From Gammaproteobacteria bacterium (lineage in GTDB: Bacteria; Pseudomonadota; Gammaproteobacteria; HK1): 10,770 bases of DNA. The stretch covers positions 1 through 10,770 of the forward strand of contig JAGRHX010000727.1 in NCBI GenBank assembly GCA_020444775.1, given 5' to 3'. The position numbers and the translations under genes were made by a program. Shown one piece after another: positions 1-6,225 of this stretch (positions are counted from its first letter, which is position 1; every line of letters begins with the position of its first letter). The notes beneath the pieces are model-generated. The model was not told where the DNA came from. It searched no databases and saw only the letters and a program-made list of their open reading frames with translations.

Positions 1-369
1 GTCGACATGCGCTCGGACATCTTCGAGCCATTGCCGTTCTCACCGCCGATGGAGCCGGCGAAGATCGGGCCGTACTACGAGATGCGCACCTACACGCTGC
101 GCCCTGGCGGCGCGGCCGAGATGGCTGAGCGCTGGCAGGCGCATCTGCCCGGGCGTCTGGCCTTGTCGCCGCTCGCCGGCGTGTTCACCTCCGACATCGG
201 CGGTCTCAACCAGTGGCTGCACATCTGGGCCTACGAGAGCCTCGATCAGCGGGTCGCGGTCCGTAAGAAGGCGACCGCCGAAGGGATCTGGCCGCCGCCT
301 GGCGCGAGCCCGGTGGTCAGCCAGGAGAACAAGATCGTGCTGCCAGCGCCGTTCTCACCGATGCAGTAG
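1..369 (+). CDS. NIPSNAP family protein, 3' part (5' end outside window)
   Basis: The frame is open to the left edge and ends at TAG 367-369, giving 122 visible residues. The ATG at position 7 is probably internal, because the codons before it (Val-Asp) are in frame and the motif starting there (RSDIFEPLPFSP) looks like mid-protein sequence. The visible part matches a NIPSNAP domain of the dimeric alpha-beta barrel fold: YYEMRTYTLRPG starts the first strand, SDIGGLNQWLHIWAYESLDQR is the conserved core, and the tail has GIWPPP and QENKIVLPAPFSP. Bacterial NIPSNAP proteins are often about 105 residues (one domain) or about 210 (two domains); the leading stretch suggests this is the C-terminal domain of a two-domain form. 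The biochemical role of bacterial members is not settled. A strong hairpin follows 28 bases after the stop. Confidence 0.8.
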   Translation, partial: VDMRSDIFEPLPFSPPMEPAKIGPYYEMRTYTLRPGGAAEMAERWQAHLPGRLALSPLAGVFTSDIGGLNQWLHIWAYESLDQRVAVRKKATAEGIWPPPGASPVVSQENKIVLPAPFSPMQ

Positions 370-397
370 GCGTGAGCCCGGTTCCGAGCCGGATGGC

Positions 398-430
398 GGC
401 GAGTGTCGTGAGCATCCCGCGGCACTCGCC
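398..430 (+). terminator. Strong 13-bp stem-loop after the NIPSNAP gene, possible terminator
   Basis: Positions 398-410 pair with 418-430 around a 7-base loop (411-417). The outer eight pairs, GGCGAGTG with CACTCGCC, are perfect. The inner five include two G-U wobbles, so the full stem is 13 bp. The sequence after it (cgccgggtcc) has no T-run, so it is not a classical intrinsic terminator. It may act as a U-less terminator, a 3'-end mRNA stabiliser, or a DNA-level regulatory site for the gene that follows. Its position between two co-oriented genes fits termination best. Confidence 0.45.
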
Positions 431-564
431 CGCCGGGTCCGGTCCGAATGAGTCACCCTGATGAGTGGTCACGATGGGGCGCCCTGATGGTTTCCCATCC
501 GCGTTGTCTCGATAGCCACGCCGAATCCTTCGAATTTCCTGTCCTGTCCGGAGCTGTCCTGTCG

Positions 565-2373
565 ATGTGTCCGTTCTCCCTGGCCGTTCGTCCCCAGGCC
601 GTTCGTCGATATCTGCTCGGCTGGCTGCTGCTGAGCGTCCTGCTCGGCTCAGCGCCGCTCGCCGTTGCCCAGTTGAAGTTGCCCCTGCCGGGTGCCACCC
701 GGGCCGAGGAGCCCGCGGAGCCAGCGTCCGAGTCCGAGCAGAGCGAGCCGGACCCGCGCTATGTCAGCCCGCACGCGACGATGATGACATTCATCAATGC
801 CATGAATCGGGCAGCCGCGGCCGGCGAGGAGAAGGATGGCGAGGCACGTCGCGCGGCCATCGCGGAGGCGGTCTCGACCTTCGACCTGAGTCGGGTCAAC
901 CCTGAGCGTGGCGAGCAACTGGGCTTGCGGCTGATCGGCATCCTCAACCGACTCGGGGTCTATCAGCCCTGGTATCTGTGGCACGAGGCGGATGTACGCG
1001 GCGCCACCGAGCAGGTCTATTTCCCGCACCCGCGTTTCGATCGGGTGCTGGCCGATATCGATCGCGACGAGCTGGAAGGCGAGCTGGTGCTGGCGCGGGA
1101 CGCGCGCGGCAATTGGAGGTTCTCCGCGAGCTCGGTGGCGAGCATCGATGCGCTGTACCCGAAGCTCGAGCCGCTGCCCATCCAGATCGGTATCGACGAG
1201 CGTGCGCTCAGCTCCGAGCTGTGGTTACGCGCGCGCATGCCCGAGGCATTGAAGGGCGAGCGAGTGCTCACTCTCGAGTACTGGCAATGGGTGTCGCTGG
1301 CGGCGTTCATCCTGCTGGGGCTGATCCTGGATCAGCTGTTCCGGGTGCTGGTACGCGCCGTGGTGCGGCGTGTGACCCGGGCCCAGGGTGGCGAACCGGA
1401 TCCGGCGCGCATGCGTCGCGCCGTGCGGCCCGCCGGTCTGTTCGTCATGGCGGTGTTCTGGTTGTACGTCGTCTGGCTGCTCGGTCTGCCGGATCTCGCC
1501 TACACCGTGGTGCAGGGCGCGGCGCGCGTGTTCGCGGTGCTGGCCTGCACCTGGTTCACATGGCGCTTCGTCGACGTCGTGATCGAGGCCCTGCTGCGCA
1601 AGGCCAGCGTCACCGCGACCAAGTTCGACGACGTCTTGCTGCCGCTCATCCGCACCGCTGCGCGCATCTTCATCGTGATCGCGGCCCTCATCTATGGAGG
1701 GCTCAGCCTCAACATCGACATCACGCCGTTGCTCGCCTCGCTGACCATTGGCGGTGTGGGCTTCGCCTTCGCCGCCAAGGACACGCTGGAGAACTTCTTC
1801 GGATCGGCGACCGTGCTGGTGGACCAGCCCTTCGGGGTCGGGGACTGGGTGAAGATCGGTGACGTCGAAGGCACGGTGGAGACCATCGGCTTCCGCTCCA
1901 CCCGGATCCGGACCTTCTACGATTCGCTGGTCAGCATCCCCAACGCCAATCTGGTGCGTGCATCGGTGGACAACTATGGCCGGCGTCATTACCGGCGTTG
2001 GACGACCCACATCGGCCTCGAATACGGGACCTCGCCGGACAAGCTGAGCGCGTACGTGGAAGGCACCCGCCGCCTGATCCGCGAGCACCCACAGACACGC
2101 AAGGACTACTTCAACGTCTACGTGCACCGCTTCTCGCCGTCGAGCATTGACATCCTGGTCTATGTGTTCTTCAGTACCCCCGACTGGGGGGCCGAGCTTG
2201 CGGCTCGTGAACGATTGATCCTGTCCCTCATCCGTCTCGCCGACGAGATCGGTGTCAGCTTCGCCTTCCCGACCCAGACCATCCACCTGGCCGGTCATGG
2301 CGATGTGGGAAGTGACACGCGGGGGCATACAGCGGGTCCTGCCGAGGACGATGTTCACGCCAGCGGTGGCTGA
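565..2373 (+). CDS. MscS-family mechanosensitive ion channel with exported N-terminal domain
   Basis: This encodes an inner-membrane channel that opens under membrane tension during osmotic downshock. From ATG 565 it is 602 residues. A signal peptide covers residues 1-35 (basic start, hydrophobic LLGWLLLSVLLGSA, AVA-Q cleavage site). A periplasmic region of about 200 residues follows. Hydrophobic helices lie near 239-263, 289-308, 312-333 and 361-382, and the pore helix is near 386-412. The pore helix and beta domain carry the MscS signature: GGVGFAFAAKDTLENFFGS, then VDQPFGVGDWVKIG and VETIGFRSTRIRT. The C-terminal alpha/beta vestibule ends near residue 576 (FAFPTQTIHL) and is followed by a polar tail. 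An in-frame ATG at 448 would add 39 residues before the signal peptide. I prefer 565 because GGAG (550-553) lies 11 bases upstream and the signal peptide then sits at the N-terminus. E. coli MscS has 286 residues; the extra length is the periplasmic part and additional helices. Confidence 0.9.
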   Translation: MCPFSLAVRPQAVRRYLLGWLLLSVLLGSAPLAVAQLKLPLPGATRAEEPAEPASESEQSEPDPRYVSPHATMMTFINAMNRAAAAGEEKDGEARRAAIAEAVSTFDLSRVNPERGEQLGLRLIGILNRLGVYQPWYLWHEADVRGATEQVYFPHPRFDRVLADIDRDELEGELVLARDARGNWRFSASSVASIDALYPKLEPLPIQIGIDERALSSELWLRARMPEALKGERVLTLEYWQWVSLAAFILLGLILDQLFRVLVRAVVRRVTRAQGGEPDPARMRRAVRPAGLFVMAVFWLYVVWLLGLPDLAYTVVQGAARVFAVLACTWFTWRFVDVVIEALLRKASVTATKFDDVLLPLIRTAARIFIVIAALIYGGLSLNIDITPLLASLTIGGVGFAFAAKDTLENFFGSATVLVDQPFGVGDWVKIGDVEGTVETIGFRSTRIRTFYDSLVSIPNANLVRASVDNYGRRHYRRWTTHIGLEYGTSPDKLSAYVEGTRRLIREHPQTRKDYFNVYVHRFSPSSIDILVYVFFSTPDWGAELAARERLILSLIRLADEIGVSFAFPTQTIHLAGHGDVGSDTRGHTAGPAEDDVHASGG

Positions 2374-2473
2374 CGCGCAGCGCAAGGTGGGCGTCGAAGC
2401 CTGAGATCGAGCGCGCGCGCCGCTTCGCTCCAGCTGTGAATCCTCAGAGTCAAGTGATACAAGCCGGGCGTTT

Positions 2474-2493
2474 GTACCTCTGTGAGGAGGTAC
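2474..2493 (+). promoter_or_regulatory. Leader hairpin burying a perfect Shine-Dalgarno sequence upstream of pyrB
   Basis: GTACCTC (2474-2480) and GAGGTAC (2487-2493) are perfect 7-bp inverted repeats with a 6-base loop (TGTGAG). The loop and right arm together contain GAGGAGG (2484-2490), a full match to the anti-SD of 16S rRNA. In RNA the stem would hide most of it. CTCCTC at 2537-2542 is complementary to GAGGAG (2484-2489), so a second, mutually exclusive pairing is possible. If pyrB starts at GTG 2436, this element would instead be inside the coding sequence. Function is inferred, not shown. Confidence 0.4.
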
Positions 2494-2496
2494 GCG

Positions 2497-2514
2497 TTGC
2501 ACAACCGCGGGTGA
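2497..2514 (+). other. Possible five-codon leader ORF (TTG start) before pyrB
   Basis: TTG at 2497 lies 6 bases after GAGGAGG (2484-2490), the best SD in the region. It reads five codons (Leu-His-Asn-Arg-Gly) to TGA 2512-2514. That stop overlaps a GTG (2511-2513) which is in frame with pyrB, giving a GTGA junction of the kind seen in translational coupling. This would explain why the strong SD sits at no useful distance from any pyrB-frame start. It is very short and could be chance. Confidence 0.2.
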
Positions 2515-2522
2515 CGAACGAC

Positions 2523-3629
2523 GTGTCAGAACAGCTCTCCTCGACCAATATCTCCGCTGCCAATGGCACGGGTCCATCTGCTGAGTCTTCTGGCGGCCCA
2601 CGGGGAGGGCCTCCCGGCGGTATCGAGCGGCGCCGGGTGAAGCGACCCGCCGATGGCAGCCTGTTCCATATCCTCGATCCGCGCCAGTTCACACGCGATC
2701 ACCTGGATGAGCTGTGCGGCCTGGCGACGCGCATCCGCCTGCTGGCCAAGGCGCGGCTGGGCGCGCGTGCGCTGCAAACGCTGCTGCCGCACAAGCGGGC
2801 CATGCTGTACTTCACCCAGCCCTCGACCCGGACCTTCCTCTCCTTTGACAACGCGTGTCATCTGCTCGGCATACGCACCAGTGAGATCCGCGATCCGTCG
2901 ACCTCGTCGGAGGTCAAGGGTGAGACCTTCGAGGATTCGCTGCGCACCTTCAGCTCCTATGTGGACGTGATCATCATGCGCACCGTGGACGAGGGTAAGG
3001 CCGCGCAGGCGGCCGCGGCCATGGATCACATCCGACGTCGGATCCCGATCATCAACGCGGGCAGCGGCAGGGATCAGCATCCCACCCAGGCCCTGCTCGA
3101 CATCTATACCCTTGAACGCAGTTTCGAGCAGCGCGGTGGGATCGATGGCAAGACCATCGGTCTGATGGGTGATCTGCGACGTGGACGCACCGCGCGTTCG
3201 CTTGCCTATCTGATGAAGAACTATCGGGACGTGAAGCTCGTGTTCATCGCCCCCGAGCCCTTTCAGATGAATCAGGACATCAAGACCCATTGTGCGGAGC
3301 GCGGGATCCGGTATACGGAGACCGACAGGCTGCACGAGGTCCTGCCCGAGCTGGACGCGATCTACGTCACTCGTCTGCAGACCGAGTACGACCACGAAGG
3401 GGTGAGCGGGCCCTTCGATCACAGCCGCTTCCGTATCGGACCCGAGGAGATGCGTATCCTGCGCGATGATGCGTTCGTGCTCCATCCGCTGCCGCGCGGA
3501 CCCGAGCTTTCGCCTGACATCGACGACGACCCGCGCGCGGTGTTCTGGCGTCAGGAGCGTAACGGCATGTGGATGCGCGTGGCGTTGCTGGTCAAGCTGT
3601 TCCGGGTGGAGGGCGAGCTGCCGGAGTGA
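2523..3629 (+). CDS. pyrB: Aspartate carbamoyltransferase catalytic chain
   Basis: This cytosolic enzyme joins carbamoyl phosphate and L-aspartate to N-carbamoyl-L-aspartate, the committed step of pyrimidine synthesis. All the signature motifs are visible: QPSTRTFLSFDNA (carbamoyl phosphate loop), STSSEVKGETFEDS (the 80s loop, with its lysine), INAGSGRDQHPTQALLDIYT, GDLRRGRTARSL, YVTRLQTE and VLHPLPRGPELS. The family's key Ser-Thr-Arg-Thr, Lys, His, Gln and Arg positions are all present. The residue after the MR motif is Thr, where E. coli has His. The start is uncertain. GTG 2523 gives 368 residues and has GGGTGA (2509-2514) 8 bases upstream; GTG 2511, TTG 2472 and GTG 2436 are in-frame alternatives, and no ATG is available nearby. 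About 40 low-complexity residues (Ser, Gly, Pro) precede the enzyme core, an unusual extension. No pyrI or pyrC lies alongside. It converges on the kinase gene with 19 bases between stops. Confidence 0.9.
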   Translation: MSEQLSSTNISAANGTGPSAESSGGPRGGPPGGIERRRVKRPADGSLFHILDPRQFTRDHLDELCGLATRIRLLAKARLGARALQTLLPHKRAMLYFTQPSTRTFLSFDNACHLLGIRTSEIRDPSTSSEVKGETFEDSLRTFSSYVDVIIMRTVDEGKAAQAAAAMDHIRRRIPIINAGSGRDQHPTQALLDIYTLERSFEQRGGIDGKTIGLMGDLRRGRTARSLAYLMKNYRDVKLVFIAPEPFQMNQDIKTHCAERGIRYTETDRLHEVLPELDAIYVTRLQTEYDHEGVSGPFDHSRFRIGPEEMRILRDDAFVLHPLPRGPELSPDIDDDPRAVFWRQERNGMWMRVALLVKLFRVEGELPE

Positions 3630-3642
3630 GCCTCAAAGGCTC
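3628..3642. terminator. Small hairpin between the convergent pyrB and kinase genes
   Basis: GAGCCT (3628-3633) and AGGCTC (3637-3642) form a perfect 6-bp stem with a 3-base loop, starting inside the pyrB stop codon. It sits exactly in the convergent gap, so it could end transcription from both sides. No T-run follows on either strand, so this is a weak call. Confidence 0.3.
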
Positions 3643-3648
3643 GTCCGG

Positions 3649-5592
3649 CTACTGTTCCGGTGGCGTCGCCGGCACCGTGAAGTGAAAGATGGTGCCACCT
3701 TCGGGTTTGGACTCGAACCATAGGCGGCCACCACAGCTCTCGACAATCCGTTTGCACAGTGCAAGCCCGATGCCGGTACCATCAGAGCGTCGCGCGCCCT
3801 CGATGCGTCTGAACATCTCGAACACGGCGGCCCGGTTCTCGGGCAGGATGCCCATGCCGTTGTCGTCGACGCTGAACTGATGTTGCTGCTCGTTGCTGGT
3901 TGCGCTCACATGAACGATCGGTAGTGACTCGCTGCGATACTTGAGCGCGTTGCCAATAAGATTGGACAGCACCGTGTACAGCTGACCGGTTGGAAACTGT
4001 AGCGATGGCAGCGGGTCGCTGCTGATCTGGGCCTGGAGTCGCTCGATGTCCAGGCGGAGCGAGTGGAGGATCTGCTCGAGGACACGGTTGGCGTCCACTG
4101 CCTGCCAGGCCGCGGGGCTGCTGAGCGCACGTGCGTAGGTGAGCAGATCGCTGACCAGTCGTTGCATGCGCGCTGAGCCCTCGATGATGAAATCCAGGAA
4201 CTCGCCACCTTCCTCGTCCAGGGACGCGCGATGACGCTTGTCGAGCAGCCTGGCGAATGAGTTGACGTTGCGCAGCGGTGCCTGCAGATCGTGTGAGGCG
4301 GAGAAAGCGAACTGCTCGAGCTCCCGGTTCGAGGCCGCGAGCTGGGCTTCGCGTTGCGCGAGCAGGGTGACGTCGACGAACACCTCGATGGTGGCGCCGC
4401 TGGCGGTGCGGGTCTCGTTGAGCATGATCGTGCGCCCGTCCGCCAGTCTGCGCTCCAGCGGACCCTGGGGATTGGCGTGCTGCGCCATGCGCGTCTCGAT
4501 GTAGTCCTGCTCGCTGCTGGCATGACCTTCCGCGACCCGAAACGGTGCGGCGGCGGCCACCACCTCCCTGAATTGCACGCCCTGACGCAGCACGTGCGCG
4601 ATTGGCCGGTGTATGTCCTCGAATGCCTCGTTCCACACCTGCAGCCGGCCCGCCTCGTCGTAGTAGCTCACCCCCTCCTTGAGCTGCGAGATGATCGATT
4701 CCAACATCCGCTGCGCTTGTTCCTGGGCCCGCGCGGCGCGATGGCGTTCGGTGATGTCCCGGCACACCACCAGCAGTCGGACGGGTGAGGTCTGCGCGTG
4801 CCCCGTGTTCGGACCACCGGCGGCGTCTCCCGTAGCGGTTGCGTCCGCCGAAGCGTCGACGATGTAGTCGGCCTCGTAGTGAATGGTGCTTCCGTCGGCC
4901 AGACGCTGGTCCTCCACCAGCTCGTGGTGCTGGATCGGCCGGTCCAGTCCGTCGGCGATGGTGAGCGCTCGCCGCAGCACCTGCGGGTGGGGAACGCTGT
5001 CCAGATCAGCGCCCAGCAGCTGCTCGGGATCGGCGCCGAGCCAGCGTCTGCTCTGGCGATTCGCGTACAGCAGCCGGCCATCGGTATCCAGATGAGCGAC
5101 CAGCTCCGGCAAGGTGTCCGCGACCAGCGCGAGCTCGCGCGCATGACTGGCCACCTGTTGTCTCGCCATCGCCTGGTCGACGACCTGACGTTGCGCCGCG
5201 CGTAACGAGGTCAGGTCTTCGACCAGCGCGAACACACCCTGCACCCGGCCGTCATCGTCCAGCACCGGCAGGTAGTTGATGCCCAGACGTCGCGTGCCAC
5301 CGCCGGCCAGATCCAGATCGATGCGTATGTCCAGCTCCTCGCCGGCGAGCGCGGCTCGCAGATGCGGCAGGATCTGCTCGAAGGCGCGCTCACCCGCGAT
5401 CTCGCGCACCGGTCTGCCCTGCATGTCAGCCGGCGCGTGTCCATGCAGACGCGCGTGACCTGCGTTGCTGTAGCCGTAACGCAGGTCACGGTCGATGTAG
5501 CTGACCAGCACCGGCAGACGGTCGAGCAGCTGACGCAACAGTCGCGGCTCGCTGTGCAGATGCGGCAGGGTCGGTGGGTCTCCTTCGTGCAT
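3649..5592 (-). CDS. Soluble PAS-domain sensor histidine kinase (orphan)
   Basis: The protein has 647 residues and no membrane helix or signal peptide, so it should sense in the cytoplasm. Three PAS-like sensor domains lie near residues 17-130 (LPVLVSYIDRDLRYGYSN), 155-285 (LPELVAHLDTDGRLLYANRQS, ending VCRDITERHRA) and 297-410 (EGVSYYDEAGRLQVWNEAFEDI, ending FVDVTLL). The dimerisation/phosphoacceptor helix follows, with His434 in SASHDLQAPLRNVNSF. The ATPase domain shows an N box (NLIGNALKYRS, 544-554), G1 (DNGMGI, 577-582), F box (FEMFRRIEG) and G2 (GTGIGLALCKRIVESCGGRLWFES, from 605; only the first part is diagnostic). All catalytic motifs look intact. There is no receiver domain and no response regulator gene in the window, so its partner is unknown. 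Start ATG 5592 has only a weak upstream SD (GGGT). It is divergent from the DUF1127 gene across a 303-bp gap. PAS2 carries an Ala/Gly-rich insert near 246-265. Confidence 0.92.
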   Translation of the reverse strand: MHEGDPPTLPHLHSEPRLLRQLLDRLPVLVSYIDRDLRYGYSNAGHARLHGHAPADMQGRPVREIAGERAFEQILPHLRAALAGEELDIRIDLDLAGGGTRRLGINYLPVLDDDGRVQGVFALVEDLTSLRAAQRQVVDQAMARQQVASHARELALVADTLPELVAHLDTDGRLLYANRQSRRWLGADPEQLLGADLDSVPHPQVLRRALTIADGLDRPIQHHELVEDQRLADGSTIHYEADYIVDASADATATGDAAGGPNTGHAQTSPVRLLVVCRDITERHRAARAQEQAQRMLESIISQLKEGVSYYDEAGRLQVWNEAFEDIHRPIAHVLRQGVQFREVVAAAAPFRVAEGHASSEQDYIETRMAQHANPQGPLERRLADGRTIMLNETRTASGATIEVFVDVTLLAQREAQLAASNRELEQFAFSASHDLQAPLRNVNSFARLLDKRHRASLDEEGGEFLDFIIEGSARMQRLVSDLLTYARALSSPAAWQAVDANRVLEQILHSLRLDIERLQAQISSDPLPSLQFPTGQLYTVLSNLIGNALKYRSESLPIVHVSATSNEQQHQFSVDDNGMGILPENRAAVFEMFRRIEGARRSDGTGIGLALCKRIVESCGGRLWFESKPEGGTIFHFTVPATPPEQ

Positions 5593-5628
5593 GTGCGCAA
5601 TACCCGGGAACGTGTCGTCCTTTCTTGC

Positions 5629-5669
5629 GGGTTGTCGTGAGCTCTACGTGGCGTAGGGGAGTCGTGAGC
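5629..5669 (+). repeat. Direct repeat pair containing GTCGTGAGC, 27-bp spacing
   Basis: GTCGTGAGC occurs at 5634-5642 and 5661-5669. Including the five bases before each copy, 12 of 14 positions match (5629-5642 and 5656-5669). The copies are 27 bp apart, about two and a half helical turns. Between them lies CTACG-TGG-CGTAG (5644-5656), a perfect 5-bp inverted repeat. The same 9-mer also occurs at 405-413 before the MscS gene, there as part of a larger hairpin. A tandem binding site for a regulator is one reading. Confidence 0.45.
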
Positions 5670-5684
5670 GCCGCATCCCGGCGT

Positions 5685-5694
5685 TGTCGCGACA
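5685..5694. promoter_or_regulatory. 10-bp perfect palindrome TGTCGCGACA
   Basis: TGTCGCGACA is fully self-complementary and lies near the middle-left of the divergent region, about 90 bp upstream of the kinase start. This is the form of a dimeric regulator's operator. I do not recognise the consensus of a specific family, and the match does not extend beyond 10 bp. Confidence 0.3.
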
Positions 5695-5784
5695 CCAGCG
5701 GGCGGACCGGCGATGTAAGGTCACCGCGCCCGTCGGATCCGCCTGTACTGGCCGAGTTTCCCTGATTCTGTATCTGTTATCCAA

Positions 5785-5826
5785 GCAGCACATCGGCTGC
5801 AATGCGAGCCCTGACTTCGGGTCTCG
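5785..5826 (+). promoter_or_regulatory. Two adjacent stem-loops upstream of the DUF1127 gene
   Basis: The first is GCAGC (5785-5789) with GCTGC (5796-5800), 6-base loop. The second is CGAGCCC (5805-5811) with GGG-T-CTCG (5819-5826), 7 bp with one bulged T and a 7-base loop. They lie 70-110 bases before the start codon, so they may be in the 5' untranslated region of the DUF1127 mRNA. No T-run follows. Function unknown. Confidence 0.25.
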
Positions 5827-5882
5827 AATGCGCCCGCCGCCGGTCGAGGCCGTTCACTTTCCGGCCACATTACCCTTGTTGG

Positions 5883-5887
5883 AAGGA
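5883..5887 (+). promoter_or_regulatory. Ribosome binding site of the DUF1127 gene
   Basis: AAGGA lies 8 bases before ATG 5896 and fixes this start. No other in-frame start nearby has an SD of this quality. Confidence 0.7.
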
Positions 5888-5895
5888 TCTGGCAG

Positions 5896-6201
5896 ATGCA
5901 TACCTTCAATCGTCACGCGCCGCGTCTGCTACGACGGCACAGCCAAGGTTTCGACCCTGGGGCTGACTGCGCCGCGGCGGCCCTGGCCCGCCGTGTCGTG
6001 CACCATCCGCTGCGTCCGTTGCGAGCGCTTCGGGCCGTGGCGAGGTGGCTGCTGGGCCTGGAGCAGTGGTCGTTCGTCGTGCTCGAACGGGCCCGGCAGC
6101 GACGGGCGCTGGCTCGTCTGGACGAGCGGATGCTGTCGGATATCGGTATCAGCCGCGCGGACGCCTTGCACGAGGCGTCCAAGCCCTGCTGGCGTGGGTG
6201 A
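5896..6201 (+). CDS. DUF1127 domain-containing small basic protein
   Basis: The product has 101 residues and is very basic, with many Arg. The C-terminal part, residues 57-99, is a typical DUF1127 (YjiS-like) domain: WSFVVLERARQRRALARLDE followed by RMLSDIGISRADALHEASKP. Most DUF1127 proteins are 45-70 residues and begin near this core. Here about 50 extra residues precede it, rich in Arg, Ala and His (LLRRHSQGF, ALARRVVHHPLRPLRALRAVARWLLG). DUF1127 proteins have been linked to RNA turnover, phosphate response and sensor-kinase interaction in Alphaproteobacteria; this is from memory and may not carry over. The gene is divergent from a sensor kinase and convergent with the MFS gene, 24 bases between stops. 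A 9-bp stem (6159-6180) lies in its last codons. Confidence 0.85.
   Translation: MHTFNRHAPRLLRRHSQGFDPGADCAAAALARRVVHHPLRPLRALRAVARWLLGLEQWSFVVLERARQRRALARLDERMLSDIGISRADALHEASKPCWRG
6159..6180 (+). repeat. Inverted repeat in the 3' end of the DUF1127 gene
   Basis: GGACGCC (6159-6165) and GGCGTCC (6174-6180) pair perfectly; adding T-A and a T-G wobble inside gives a 9-bp stem with a 4-base loop. It lies inside the coding sequence, ending 21 bases before the stop, near the convergent junction. It may help end transcription or protect the mRNA 3' end, but the lack of a T-run and the coding constraint make this uncertain. Confidence 0.3.
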
Positions 6202-6225
6202 GGGTTGCCGGTTTGCGCCCGGTCG

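Larger units (their letters stand above)
5593..5895. other. Divergent intergenic region between kinase and DUF1127 genes
   Basis: These 303 bases must hold the promoters of both flanking genes. I could not assign a convincing -35/-10 pair on either strand. What is visible: an imperfect 14-bp direct repeat flanking a small hairpin (5629-5669), a 10-bp palindrome (5685-5694), two adjacent stem-loops (5785-5800 and 5805-5826), and the DUF1127 SD (5883-5887). The stretch 5757-5785 is the most AT-rich part and is the likeliest place for a promoter. No ORF here looks coding. Confidence 0.6.

Noticed and set aside
448..564. Upstream ATG 448 as the start of the MscS gene
   Set aside because: It lacks an SD and would place 39 polar residues before a good signal peptide; ATG 565 has GGAG upstream. 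It is not fully excluded.
978..1862. 294-codon plus-strand frame within the MscS gene
   Set aside because: It is out of frame with the signature-bearing MscS sequence and is almost wholly Arg, Ala, Gly and His.
2409..2430. GC-alternating tract with GAGCG/CGCTC ends between MscS and pyrB genes, as a terminator
   Set aside because: Only five outer bases pair, the loop is long and no T-run follows.
1225..2601. 458-codon open frame antisense to the MscS gene
   Set aside because: The translation has no recognisable domain and is dominated by Arg, Gln, His, Asp and Val typical of a mirror frame in high-GC DNA; the opposite strand encodes a clear MscS channel.
2526..3485. 319-codon open frame antisense to pyrB
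   Set aside because: It is a shadow of the strongly conserved pyrB frame, with no family match and no plausible context.
5768..5783. CTGT followed by an AT-rich stretch, resembling half of a LexA box
   Set aside because: The second half (ACAG after eight bases) is absent; the bases there are TCCA.
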